Below are positions 44,515 through 53,436 of a DNA stretch of 64,000 bases, in pieces. This DNA comes from Rhizobium tibeticum. GTDB lineage: Bacteria; Pseudomonadota; Alphaproteobacteria; Rhizobiales; Rhizobiaceae. The position numbers and the translations under genes were made by a program. The stretch spans positions 62,001 to 126,000 of the forward strand of contig NZ_FOCV01000009.1 of assembly GCF_900110205.1 (NCBI RefSeq). Reading direction: 5' to 3'. Below the pieces are notes generated by a model, which was given only the letters and a program-made list of their open reading frames with translations, did not search any database and had not been told where the DNA came from. Numbering within the stretch: position 1 is the first letter of the stretch; every line of letters begins with the position of its first letter.

Positions 44515-45095
44515 CCCTTGCGGTGGGCGGTGCTCAAGCCGCTGAACCATCACCGGCCATCGGCCATGGCCGGAGGGGGCGATCGCCGGCGATGGTTGCG
44601 GTCCATTGCCGCCAGACTGTCTGAACCCCTCCTCGATCTTGCCGAGGTTGAACGAGCCAGGCATCTGACGTGGCGGATACTCCTTCATGGTCGTCAACTG
44701 CGCCGCCAACCCCTGGATCGGCACAAGGACGAAGGCACGGTCGAGGAACCAGTCGTTATAAGTATTGGAATCGTGCTGGGCCTTTTCGAAAGGGTCGCGG
44801 CGCAGCGAACCGGGACATTGCCGCCGATCAAGGCGGCACGCCCGGCGGTAAAACTTTGCTGTAGTAGTCGCCCAGTCCGTCGGGGCCAACACTTGAGAGC
44901 GGTTTAACTCGAGATGACCTCCATCGATGGGACATTCGCGTCTTGACGGCCATCGTCCCGCGTCCTGGACGACGGACCACGGCGCCCACTTGCACGCAGA
45001 GAGTTTTGCTGGCGCAGCGGGATTGAATAGCCGCCGGCGCGGCACAGTTATCCTTCAGGAGTTTTCTGCCGCCCAGTCTCTGTTTCCGGAAGAGC
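44515..45095. other. Degenerate region between tetR and the SLC13 gene
   Basis: This 581-base stretch holds no intact gene. Its middle (44617-44808, minus strand) is a recognisable arylsulfatase C-terminal fragment, described separately. An adjacent minus-strand frame near 44830-44930 (VGPDGLGDYYSKVL) may be another piece in a different frame. The last 60 bases should contain the SLC13 gene's promoter. Confidence 0.55.
44617..44808 (-). pseudogene. Arylsulfatase C-terminal remnant
   Basis: The conceptual product includes LRRDPFEKAQHDSNTYNDWF, then LDRAFVLVPIQGLAAQL and YPPRQMPGSFNLGKIEEGF, which strongly resemble the C-terminal tail of rhizobial arylsulfatases. Upstream codons do not continue into the sulfatase catalytic domain and no Cys/Ser-x-Pro-x-Arg active-site motif is present. 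The gene has been truncated, with frame disruption near 44810. The family call rests on recalled sequence patterns. Confidence 0.6.
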
Positions 45096-46865
45096 ATGAC
45101 AACGCATCAGATCCTCGCCTTTGGCGTCATCGGCCTGATGATGGCAGTCTTCATCTGGGATCGGTTCCGCTATGACGTGGTCGCCTGTTGTTCTCTCGTC
45201 CTGGCGGTGGCGGTCGGCATCGTCCCTTTCGACAAGGCATTTTCGGGTTTCAGCGATGACATCGTCATCATCGTCGGCAGTGCGCTCATCGTCAGCGCCG
45301 GCGTCGCGCGCTCGGGAATCGTCGATACGACGATCAAGCGCTTCTTCCCCAACCTGAACAAGCTGCATGCGCAGCTTGCCCTGCTTCTTATTGTCGTCGC
45401 GGTTCTTTCCGCCTTCATCAAGAACATCGGCGCACTTGCGATCATGATCCCGGTCGCTTTCCAGTTTGCCCGCAAAACCGGGAGATCGCCATCGCTCTAC
45501 CTGATGCCCATGAGCTTTGCTGCCCTTCTCGGCGGGCTGATGACCCAGATCGGCACCTCGCCGAACATCGTGGTCTCGCGCCTTCGCGGCGAAATTACCG
45601 GGGCGCCGTTCACCATGTTCGACTTTACGCCCGTCGGCGCGACGCTCACTCTGGTCGGAATCGTCTTCCTGATTTTCTTCCACCGGCTCGTTCCCGAGCG
45701 GCAGAACGAGAATCCGTCGCTGGAGGAAGCGCTGGATTTCAAGAACTACTTCTCCGAAGCAACCGTGGTGGAGGGCTCGAGCTTTGAAGGCAAGGAGCTG
45801 AACGGGATCCTGCAGCTCGGCGATGGAGAAGTGGTCGCAACTGCGATCCTGCGCGGACATTCGCGTCTCTCGCCATTCCCTGACATCCTTCTAAAGGCAG
45901 GAGATACAATCCTGCTGGAGGGACGCCCGGAAGCGCTGGACCGCGTCGTTTCCAATGCCAAGCTCAAGCTTTCCGGCAAGCCGATTCCCGAAGCAAAAGC
46001 CGAAGGAGACGTGACCTCAATCGAAGCGGTCATCTCATCGGAATCCATGTTGATCGGCTGGTCTGCACGCCAGCTCTCACTGTGGAACCGCCGTCGGATC
46101 AACCTGCTTGCCGTCAGCCGCCATGGCCACCGGCTGACGGAGCGGCTGAGCGAAGTGACACTGCGCGCCGGCGATGTTCTTGTTTTGCAGGGCAGCCGCC
46201 GAAACCTGCCGGCCTTCCTGCAGGAATTCTCCTGCCTTCCTTTGGCGCAGCGCGACATCATGCTTGGCACGCCGCGCAGGGCCTATGTGCCGCTGCTGAT
46301 CCTCGCGGCCGCGATGGCCGTGACGGCAGCCGGAATGGTCCCGGTCTCGGTCGCCTTCTTCTGCGCCGCACTGGCGATGGTCGTCTTCCGGGCGATTCCG
46401 CTCGCCGAGGTCTACAAGGCCGTGGACGGACCGATCCTGATCATGCTTGCAGCTTTGATCCCTGTCTCCGACACACTGCGAACGTCCGGTGGCAGCGATC
46501 TGATCGCCGGATGGCTCGGGCACTTTGCGGCCCAGATGCCGCCCTTCGGCGCATTGGCGCTGATCCTCATCACCGCCATGGCGGTGACACCGTTTCTCAA
46601 CAATGCGGCGACGGTCCTGGTCATGGCGCCGATTGCGGCGAGCTTTGCCCAAGCACTCGGCTATAGACCCGAGGCCTTCCTGATGGCGGTCGCCATCGGC
46701 GCCGGTTGCGATTTCCTGACGCCGATCGGCCATCAGTGCAACACGCTGGTTTTCGGGCCCGGCGGTTATCGCTTCAGCGATTACCCCCGCCTCGGCCTGC
46801 CGTTGTCCTTCATCATCGTCCTCGTCAGCGTGCCCGCACTGCTCCATGTCTGGCCAGTTCACTGA
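45096..46865 (+). CDS. SLC13/DASS-type transporter with RCK C-terminal (TrkA-C) domains
   Basis: A 589-residue inner-membrane transporter. The first block of helices (residues 1-195) includes the conserved LLGGLMTQIGTSPNIVVSRLRGE. Two soluble RCK/TrkA-C domains follow (about 205-380: GDGEVVATAILRGH, LRAGDVLVLQGSRRNL). The second helical block ends with the paired hairpin TPFLNNAATVLVMAP and FLTPIGHQCNTLVFGPGG. This layout is shared by transporters of sulfate, dicarboxylates and related anions. The substrate is unknown. An internal start is unlikely, as the protein begins with a helix. Confidence 0.88.
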   Translation: MTTHQILAFGVIGLMMAVFIWDRFRYDVVACCSLVLAVAVGIVPFDKAFSGFSDDIVIIVGSALIVSAGVARSGIVDTTIKRFFPNLNKLHAQLALLLIVVAVLSAFIKNIGALAIMIPVAFQFARKTGRSPSLYLMPMSFAALLGGLMTQIGTSPNIVVSRLRGEITGAPFTMFDFTPVGATLTLVGIVFLIFFHRLVPERQNENPSLEEALDFKNYFSEATVVEGSSFEGKELNGILQLGDGEVVATAILRGHSRLSPFPDILLKAGDTILLEGRPEALDRVVSNAKLKLSGKPIPEAKAEGDVTSIEAVISSESMLIGWSARQLSLWNRRRINLLAVSRHGHRLTERLSEVTLRAGDVLVLQGSRRNLPAFLQEFSCLPLAQRDIMLGTPRRAYVPLLILAAAMAVTAAGMVPVSVAFFCAALAMVVFRAIPLAEVYKAVDGPILIMLAALIPVSDTLRTSGGSDLIAGWLGHFAAQMPPFGALALILITAMAVTPFLNNAATVLVMAPIAASFAQALGYRPEAFLMAVAIGAGCDFLTPIGHQCNTLVFGPGGYRFSDYPRLGLPLSFIIVLVSVPALLHVWPVH

Positions 46866-46869
46866 CGCT

Positions 46870-46931
46870 ATTGCCCATTTTCCTTGACGCGCGCGGTCGA
46901 ATATGGCCTTAAGGCCAGCCAAATGGGCAAT
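46870..46931. repeat. Inverted repeat between SLC13 gene and gltX
   Basis: ATTGCCCATTT (46870-46880) and its exact reverse complement (46921-46931) flank 40 bases that contain a second perfect palindrome, TGGCCTTAAGGCCA (46904-46917). It lies just after the SLC13 stop and about 120 bases before gltX. It could be a transcript-end structure or an operator region. A CTTGAC box is inside (46883-46888). Confidence 0.45.
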
Positions 46932-47053
46932 CGGCGACGAACAGGGGCAGTGCCCTTTTCCGGCCGGTTTCCTGATCCAGTTATCTGCATTCTTTCCGGC
47001 CGAACGTCGCTTTCTCAAGAAAGCCGTCCGGCATCATTTGACGGGCACATAAA

Positions 47054-48511
47054 ATGACAGCTTCCGGCGTCCGCGTCCGCATTGCTCCCTCGCCGACCGG
47101 CGAGCCGCATGTCGGCACTGCTTACATCGCTCTCTTCAACTATCTTTTCGCCAAGAAGAACGGCGGCGAGTTCATCCTGCGCATCGAAGACACCGATGCG
47201 ACGCGCTCGACCCCGGAATTCGAAAAGAAGGTGCTGGACGCGCTGAAATGGTGCGGGCTCGAGTGGAAGGAAGGCCCGGACGTCGGCGGTCCCTATGGTC
47301 CCTACCGCCAATCGGACCGCAAGGAAATCTACACGCCCTACGGCCAGGAGCTGTTGGACAAAGGCCATGCCTTCCGCTGTTTCTGCACGCCCCAGCGGCT
47401 GGAAAAGATGCGCGAAGAGCAGCGCGCCGCCGGCAAGGCGCCGAAATATGATGGTCTCTGCCTGAAGCTCACCGCCGAGGAAGTTACCTCCAAGATGACA
47501 GCTGGCGAAAGCTCCGTCATCCGCATGAAGATCCCGGCGGAAGGGTCCTGCGACTTCACCGACGGCGTCTACGGCGATGTCAGCATTCCGTGGGACTCGG
47601 TCGACATGCAGGTGCTGATCAAGGGCGACGGCATGCCCACCTATCACATGGCGAACGTCATCGACGACCACCTGATGAAGATCACCCACGTCGCTCGCGG
47701 CGAAGAGTGGCTGGCCTCGGTGCCGAAACACATCCTGCTTTATCGCTACTTCGACTGGGAAGCACCGGTCTTCATGCACCTGTCGCTGATGCGCAATGCC
47801 GACAAGTCGAAGCTGTCAAAGCGCAAGAACCCGACCTCGATCTCCTACTACTCCGCTCTCGGCTACATCCCCGAAGCGCTGATGAACTTCCTCGGCCTTT
47901 TCTTCGTGCAGATCGCCGAAGGCGAAGAGCTGCTGACGATGGACGAGCTCTCCGAGAAATTCGATCCGGACAACCTTTCCAAGGCCGGCGCGATCTTCGA
48001 CATCCAGAAGCTCGATTGGCTGAACGGTCGCTGGATCCGTGAGAAGCTGTCGGAAGAAGAATTCCAGACCCGCGTGCTTGATTGGGCGATGGAAAACGAT
48101 AGGCTGAAGGCCGGCCTGCGCCTGTCGCAGTCGCGTATCTCCAAGCTCGGCGAACTTCCCGATCTCGCAGGCTTCCTGCTGAAGTCCGATCTCGGTCTCG
48201 ACCCGTCGGCCTTCGCCAAGATCAAGTCGCCGCCGGAAGAGATCCTCGAGATCCTCAACACCGTCCAGCCGGACCTCGAAAAGATCCTCGAATGGAACGT
48301 CGAGACCATCGAGGCCGAACTGCGCGCTATTGCCGATCGCATGGGCAAGAAGCTGAAGGTCGTCGTGGCGCCGCTCTTCGTCGCCGTCTCCGGCTCGTCG
48401 CGCTCGCTGCCGCTATTTGACTCGATGGCGATCCTCGGCCGCTCGGTCGTGCGTCAGCGGTTGAAACTGGCGTCGCAGGCCGTGGCGTCACTCGTCGGCC
48501 CGAAGAACTGA
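47054..48511 (+). CDS. gltX: Glutamyl-tRNA synthetase
   Basis: A 485-residue class I aminoacyl-tRNA synthetase that charges tRNA(Glu), and in many alphaproteobacteria also tRNA(Gln), for the GatCAB route. The HIGH-type motif is PSPTGEPHVGT (residues 12-22) and the KMSKS-type motif is KLSKRKN. Length and domain order match bacterial GluRS, with the helical anticodon-binding domain from about residue 310. Alphaproteobacteria often carry two gltX copies; which one this is cannot be told here. lysS follows 11 bases later, so the two are co-transcribed. Confidence 0.94.
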   Translation: MTASGVRVRIAPSPTGEPHVGTAYIALFNYLFAKKNGGEFILRIEDTDATRSTPEFEKKVLDALKWCGLEWKEGPDVGGPYGPYRQSDRKEIYTPYGQELLDKGHAFRCFCTPQRLEKMREEQRAAGKAPKYDGLCLKLTAEEVTSKMTAGESSVIRMKIPAEGSCDFTDGVYGDVSIPWDSVDMQVLIKGDGMPTYHMANVIDDHLMKITHVARGEEWLASVPKHILLYRYFDWEAPVFMHLSLMRNADKSKLSKRKNPTSISYYSALGYIPEALMNFLGLFFVQIAEGEELLTMDELSEKFDPDNLSKAGAIFDIQKLDWLNGRWIREKLSEEEFQTRVLDWAMENDRLKAGLRLSQSRISKLGELPDLAGFLLKSDLGLDPSAFAKIKSPPEEILEILNTVQPDLEKILEWNVETIEAELRAIADRMGKKLKVVVAPLFVAVSGSSRSLPLFDSMAILGRSVVRQRLKLASQAVASLVGPKN

Positions 48512-48522
48512 AGGCTAGAAAC

Positions 48523-50067
48523 ATGACTGATAAAAACGAAAAGCCCACAGCAACGGAAAACGTCATCGAACAAGATGATACGCTCAAATCCACTGGCTTA
48601 TCTTCAGACGTCACTCAAGTGCGCGCCCAGAAGCTCGAGCTGCTGCGCGAGCAGATCGGCGACGTCTATCCGGCGCATTTCCACCGCACCATCACCAATG
48701 CGGAGTTGGTCGAGAAGTACAAGGACCTCGAAGCCGACGTCGAGACGCAGGACATCGTGACCGTTGCCGGCCGCGTCTATTCCTCGCGCAACTCCGGCAT
48801 GTTCATGGATATCCATGATGCCGGCGGCAAGATTCAGATCTTCAGCCACAAGGACACCACGCCGGAAGACGCCCGCGCCCTGCTGCCGATGATCGACATC
48901 GGCGACATCATCGGCGTCACCGGCCTCGTGCGTCGCACCAAGCGCGGCGAACTCACGATCAACGCCCAGAAGATCGAAATGCTGACCAAGTCGCTGCTGC
49001 CGATGCCTGAGAAGTGGCATGGCCTCACCGACATCGAGGCGCGCTATCGCAAGCGCCACCTCGACATCATGACCAACGAAGAGTCGAAACTGCGCTTTCA
49101 GCAGCGTTCGAAGATTGTCTCCGGCATCCGTCGCTTCATGGAAAATGACGGCTTCATGGAAGTCGAAACACCGATGCTGCACTCCGTCTATGGCGGTGCC
49201 ACCGCCGAGCCGTTCAAGACGCACCACAACACGCTGAAGCTCGACATGTACCTGCGCATCGCGCCGGAGCTGTTCTTGAAGCGCACGCTGGTTTCGGGCC
49301 TTACCGACAAGGTGTTCGAGATCAACCGCAACTTCCGCAATGAAGGCGTCTCGACCCGGCACAATCCTGAATTCACCATGATGGAGTGCTACTGGGCCTA
49401 TGCCGACTACGAGGACATCATGGACCTCGTCGAGCGGCTGTTCGAAAGCCTGGCGCTATCGATCCACGGGACGACGGAGTTCCCCTTCGGTGACAAGACG
49501 ATCTCGTTCAAGGGCCCGTTCAAGCGTGTACCGATGCCCGACGCCGTCAAGCAAGTGACCGGCATCGACTTCCTCAGCCTCAAGACCGACGAGGAAGCTC
49601 GCGCTGCCGCCAAGGCTGCCGGCTTTCCGGTCGAGAAGGACTGGACCTGGGGCGAATGCCTTGCCTTCATCTTCGAGGAGAAGGTCGAGGCGACGCTCAT
49701 TCAGCCATCGCATGTCACGCATTTCCCGAAGGACATCTCGCCCTTTGCCAAGGAAGTGCCGGGCGAGCCGCGCCTCGTCGAGCGCTTCGAGACCTACTGC
49801 AACGCCTGGGAACTCGGCAACGCCTTCTCGGAGCTCAACGATCCGGAAGAGCAGCGCCGCCGCATGGTCGAGCAGCTGGAGCAGGCACATGCCCGCGGTG
49901 AAAAGGAAAAGCAGCTGGACGACGAATTCCTCGATGCGATCGACCAGGGCATGCCGCCGGCCGGCGGCCTCGGTATCGGCGTCGACCGCCTGATCATGCT
50001 CTTGACCAACGCCCCGTCGATCCGCGACGTCATCCTTTTTCCGGCTCGCCGTAGCAAGGCTGACTGA
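48523..50067 (+). CDS. lysS: Lysyl-tRNA synthetase, class II
   Basis: A 514-residue class II aminoacyl-tRNA synthetase. An N-terminal OB-fold anticodon-binding domain (about residues 85-165) is followed by the catalytic core with motif 2 FRNEGVSTRHNPEFTMMECY and motif 3 GLGIGVDRLIMLLTN. The first 25 residues are extra and acidic. It charges tRNA(Lys). It is coupled to gltX by an 11-base gap and followed by a strong terminator. Confidence 0.95.
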   Translation: MTDKNEKPTATENVIEQDDTLKSTGLSSDVTQVRAQKLELLREQIGDVYPAHFHRTITNAELVEKYKDLEADVETQDIVTVAGRVYSSRNSGMFMDIHDAGGKIQIFSHKDTTPEDARALLPMIDIGDIIGVTGLVRRTKRGELTINAQKIEMLTKSLLPMPEKWHGLTDIEARYRKRHLDIMTNEESKLRFQQRSKIVSGIRRFMENDGFMEVETPMLHSVYGGATAEPFKTHHNTLKLDMYLRIAPELFLKRTLVSGLTDKVFEINRNFRNEGVSTRHNPEFTMMECYWAYADYEDIMDLVERLFESLALSIHGTTEFPFGDKTISFKGPFKRVPMPDAVKQVTGIDFLSLKTDEEARAAAKAAGFPVEKDWTWGECLAFIFEEKVEATLIQPSHVTHFPKDISPFAKEVPGEPRLVERFETYCNAWELGNAFSELNDPEEQRRRMVEQLEQAHARGEKEKQLDDEFLDAIDQGMPPAGGLGIGVDRLIMLLTNAPSIRDVILFPARRSKAD

Positions 50068-50088
50068 AACAGGCACAGTTGAATAGAG

Positions 50089-50122
50089 AAAAGGCGGCCG
50101 CCCGATGGGCTCGCCGCCTTTT
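50089..50122. terminator. Bidirectional terminator after lysS
   Basis: AAAAGGCGGC and GCCGCCTTTT pair perfectly over 10 bp around a 14-base loop, with T-tracts on both strands. It ends gltX-lysS and also serves the convergent gene whose stop is at 50135. Confidence 0.9.
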
Positions 50123-50134
50123 TCTTTCGAACCG

Positions 50135-50857
50135 TCAGTGACCGGCAGCCGGTGCCGCTTCTTCGGCCGCAGGTTGTTCAGCAGGCGTTGCACCATGCCC
50201 GCCGCCCTCGGCCGGCTTTTCTTCCTTCCCCTCTTCCGCCTTCTCGCCCTTGCTCTCGCCTTCGCCACCCTTCGTGGCAGCGACGGCGATCGGATCGATA
50301 CAGTCGGAGTATTCCTTGAAGGATGCGTTCAGGGCGGTGATTTCGTCTTCGGGCAAATCGACGCGTTCGCCGAAGAACAGCCCGTTGGCGGCAGCCGACC
50401 CGTCGTAATAGCGGGCCGTGTAGGTCCTGGCCTGCGCGCTTTCGAGAACGGCGTCGGGATGCGGTATGTAGACGACGTCGGCGCCGATCGCCCGGCCGCG
50501 AATGTCGGATCGCAGCGTCGGCCCATTGGTATCGAGGACGACGACCTGCACCAGATCAGGCTTCTGCGCATCGTAGATCGCCTTGGCCACCCGAAGCGCG
50601 GTCTTGACCCGCGTCATGCCATCGGTCGGCTCGGTCTTGATATATTTGCGGACCCAGACCCGGTCCTGCTTCTTGATGGTGACGAGATTGACGTCGGTGC
50701 AGGAGAGACCATTCATTGTTTCCGCGGAAAGGCCAAGGATCCTGTGTTTGCCGATAAAAAGCGCGGCACCGCCGGAGACGCCCCCGAGAAGGGCGACGCC
50801 AGCGATGATAAACACCAATTTCCGGGAAGGCCGGAAGATGCGCAGTAGGGCCTTCAC
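50135..50857 (-). CDS. Membrane-anchored hypothetical protein with acidic tail
   Basis: A 240-residue protein. A short cytoplasmic N-terminus (ALLRIFRPSRK) precedes one helix (about residues 13-35, LVFIIAGVALLGGVSGGAALFI), then a soluble region with CTDVNLVTI and VVVLDTNGPTLRSDIRG, and a low-complexity Glu/Ala/Pro/Gly tail of about 50 residues. GTG at 50857 is chosen as start because GGAG lies 8 bases upstream; an ATG frame open to 51025 would run into the LysR promoter. The family is not recognised. The exposed domain is probably periplasmic. Confidence 0.65.
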   Translation of the reverse strand: MKALLRIFRPSRKLVFIIAGVALLGGVSGGAALFIGKHRILGLSAETMNGLSCTDVNLVTIKKQDRVWVRKYIKTEPTDGMTRVKTALRVAKAIYDAQKPDLVQVVVLDTNGPTLRSDIRGRAIGADVVYIPHPDAVLESAQARTYTARYYDGSAAANGLFFGERVDLPEDEITALNASFKEYSDCIDPIAVAATKGGEGESKGEKAEEGKEEKPAEGGGHGATPAEQPAAEEAAPAAGH

Positions 50858-51038
50858 GCCAACTGCTCCGCCATTGACAAGCTCCAACGCAATACGAGTG
50901 GTTTCAACGCTAGAGAAATGACGTTTCTGAATACTTAAACGAGCCCTCCAAGTTTGCGCCAGTATGGGATTAGCACCAAAAAAGGTCCAAGCTTTCCCGA
51001 TGCTTGCCAACGTCCTTGCGGCCATGCTCTAACGGCGC

Positions 51039-51947
51039 ATGGCCTTCACCCTTCGCCAGATTCAGTATTTCGTTGCCGTCGCCGAACAGGGCTCCGTGAC
51101 GCGTGCCGCGCAGAACCTTTCGATCTCGCAATCCTCGGTTACGGAAGCCCTGAAGGAGCTGGAAACCGACCTCGGCGTCGAGCTTTTCGAACGCCATCCA
51201 CGCGGCCTGACGATCACCCACAACGGCCACCAGTTCCTGCGCCATGCGACGAAGATCCTGGCGAGCGTCACAGATGCTCGCACCAGCTTTTCCGGCAAGC
51301 AGAACGAGATTTCCGGAACGCTTAACATCGGCGTCACCTCGCTCGTCGCCGGCTATGTCCTCTCCGATCTCCTGGCGCGCTATCGCCGCGCCTGCCCGGG
51401 CGTCGAAGTCAGTGCCATCGAGGACAATGGCGGCTATCTTGAACACCTGCTGGTCGGCGGCGAGTTGGATGTGGCGGTCATGGTCATCTCCAACCTGCGC
51501 GACCGCATGGCCCTGCAGGCGGAAATCCTGGAAACCTCGCCCTACCGGCTGTGGCTGCCCATGGGCCATCCGCTCGTCTCTGCCGACATCATTTCCGTCG
51601 CCGACATCGCCCGCGAACCGCTGATTATGCTGACTGTCGACGAAATCGAGGAAAACACCGGCAAGCTGCTGTCGGCGCTCGGCGCGCGTCCGCATGTTGC
51701 CTTCCGCACCCGCTCCGTGGAAGCGGTCCGCAGTCTGGTCGCCACCGGCGCCGGCGTGGCGCTGCTACCCGATCTCGTCTATCGCCCTTGGTCGCTGGAA
51801 GGCGATCGCATCGAGAGCCGCGACGTGTCCGGCTCGCTGCCGGTCGTCCAGGTCGGCATGGTCTGGCGCAAGGGCTCCAGTCTGCCGCAAGCCGCGCGCG
51901 ACTTCGTCGGCATCGCCGAAGCGCTGCGATCCGGCCGGCCTCGCTGA
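51039..51947 (+). CDS. LysR-family regulator of the polyamine locus
   Basis: A 302-residue LysR regulator with an N-terminal HTH (TLRQIQYFVAVAEQGSVTRA to SSVTEALKELETDLG, residues 4-48) and a two-lobe effector domain. It is directly upstream of the polyamine transport and aldehyde dehydrogenase genes on the same strand, with 131 bases before the binding-protein start. A 23-bp perfect palindrome begins 11 bases after its stop and may be its binding site or a transcript-end hairpin. Control of the downstream genes is likely but inferred. Confidence 0.88.
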   Translation: MAFTLRQIQYFVAVAEQGSVTRAAQNLSISQSSVTEALKELETDLGVELFERHPRGLTITHNGHQFLRHATKILASVTDARTSFSGKQNEISGTLNIGVTSLVAGYVLSDLLARYRRACPGVEVSAIEDNGGYLEHLLVGGELDVAVMVISNLRDRMALQAEILETSPYRLWLPMGHPLVSADIISVADIAREPLIMLTVDEIEENTGKLLSALGARPHVAFRTRSVEAVRSLVATGAGVALLPDLVYRPWSLEGDRIESRDVSGSLPVVQVGMVWRKGSSLPQAARDFVGIAEALRSGRPR

Positions 51948-51957
51948 CGATTCGTTA

Positions 51958-51980
51958 CGATATCGGAAATTCCGATATCG
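51958..51980. promoter_or_regulatory. 23-bp perfect palindrome upstream of the binding-protein gene
   Basis: Arms CGATATCGGAA and TTCCGATATCG are exact inverted copies around one central A. It lies between the LysR stop and the transporter start (52079), in the expected promoter region. No T-run follows, so an operator is more likely than a terminator. Confidence 0.55.
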
Positions 51981-52078
51981 GCTTTCTGATAAATGAATTT
52001 GCGAAACCGGAAAATTCGTCGCACCTTTTCAACCGGGAACATAACGCCACGAAAAGTGGCACAACCGGGAGACAGACG

Positions 52079-53239
52079 ATGAAATATCTTCTGAAATCGT
52101 GCACCGCTGCCCTCGCGAGCCTGAGCTTCGTGACGCAGGTTGCCGCCGCAGAGCCGCTGAAGGCGCTGGGCAACGGTGAGGGTGCGGTCAGCATCGTAGC
52201 CTGGGCGGGTTACATCGAGCGTGGCGAAAGCGACAAGAGCTACGACTGGGTCACTGCCTTCGAGAAGGAAACCGGCTGCAAGGTTTCCGTCAAGACGGCG
52301 GCGACCTCTGACGAAATGGTCTCGCTGATGAACGAAGGCGGCTTCGATCTCGTCACTGCCTCCGGCGACGCATCGCTTCGCCTGATCGCCGGCAAGCGTG
52401 TGCAGCCGATCAATACCGACCTCATCCCGAGCTTCAAGAACGTCGATCCGCGCCTGCAGAAGGGCCCCTGGTACACGGTCAACGACGTCCACTACGGCGT
52501 TCCCTACCTTTGGGGGCCGAACGTGCTGATGTATAACACCGATGCCTTCAAGGGGAAGGCACCGACCAGCTGGAAGGTCGTTTTCGAGGAAGAGACCCTT
52601 CCGGACGGCAAGTCCAACAAGGGTCGCGTCCAAGCCTATGACGGTCCGATCTACGTTGCCGATGCCGCGCTCTACCTGATGGCGCACAAGCCGGAACTCG
52701 GCATCAAGGATCCCTATGAGCTGAACGAGGATCAGTACAAGGCGGCCCTCGACCTGCTGCGCGGCCAGCGCAAGCTCGTTTCGCGCTACTGGCACGACGC
52801 AATGATCCAGATCGACGACTTCAAGAACGAGGGCGTCGTGGCCTCCGGCTCCTGGCCGTTCCAGGTCAACCTGATGCAGGCTGACAAGCAGAAGATTGCC
52901 TCAACCTTCCCGGAAGAAGGGGCGACGGGCTGGGCCGATACGACCATGCTGCATGTCGACAGCGAGCATCCGAACTGCGCCTACATGTGGATGGAACATT
53001 CGCTCCAGGCCAAGGTCCAGGGCGATGCCGCTGCCTGGTTCGGCGCCGTACCTTCGGTTCCCGCGGCCTGCAAGGGCAACGAACTGCTAACCGATGAAGG
53101 TTGCGCAACGAACGGTTATGATCATTTCGACAAGATCAAGTTCTGGAGAACGCCGACGGCCAAGTGCACGACGCAGGGCGAGTGCGTGCCGTATCACCGT
53201 TGGGTCTCCGACTATATCGGCGTGATCGGCGGACGATAA
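52079..53239 (+). CDS. Polyamine-type ABC transporter, periplasmic binding protein
   Basis: A 386-residue periplasmic binding protein of the spermidine/putrescine (PotD/PotF) class. The signal peptide is about residues 1-24 (ending QVAAAEP). The mature protein has SIVAWAGYIERG, NEGGFDLVTASGDASLRLI and VPYLWGPNVLMYN, characteristic of the family. CGGGAG is 7 bases before the ATG at 52079. It is the first gene of the binding protein-ATPase-permease-permease order. The adjacent gamma-aminobutyraldehyde dehydrogenase suggests putrescine or a derivative as ligand. Confidence 0.9.
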   Translation: MKYLLKSCTAALASLSFVTQVAAAEPLKALGNGEGAVSIVAWAGYIERGESDKSYDWVTAFEKETGCKVSVKTAATSDEMVSLMNEGGFDLVTASGDASLRLIAGKRVQPINTDLIPSFKNVDPRLQKGPWYTVNDVHYGVPYLWGPNVLMYNTDAFKGKAPTSWKVVFEEETLPDGKSNKGRVQAYDGPIYVADAALYLMAHKPELGIKDPYELNEDQYKAALDLLRGQRKLVSRYWHDAMIQIDDFKNEGVVASGSWPFQVNLMQADKQKIASTFPEEGATGWADTTMLHVDSEHPNCAYMWMEHSLQAKVQGDAAAWFGAVPSVPAACKGNELLTDEGCATNGYDHFDKIKFWRTPTAKCTTQGECVPYHRWVSDYIGVIGGR

Positions 53240-53258
53240 TCTCGCCCGCAACCTCTCT

Positions 53259-53404
53259 TTCTCCGTAAGCGGAGAAGACGCCCTTTGAGGGGCAGACGAG
53301 GGGGCAACCGAAGACAAGAGCGGACGTCCGAGCGCTGCGCGACGACGGAAAGCCGATTTGTCCCCTCGTCGAAGCCTTTTGGCCACCGCCTTCCCGCGGG
53401 GAAG
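53259..53404. repeat. Hairpin cluster between binding-protein and ATPase genes
   Basis: The 197-base gap holds three hairpin-forming repeats: TTCTCCG, TAAG loop, CGGAGAA (53259-53276); a long-range pair GACGAGGGGGCAA with TTGTCCCCTCGTC, 12 of 13 matched (53295-53307 with 53358-53370); and CTTCCC with GGGAAG (53390-53404). This resembles REP-type intergenic elements known to stabilise or attenuate binding-protein transcripts. Confidence 0.55.
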
Positions 53405-53436
53405 ACGAGACATCAGACACAATCCCGGAGTTTACA

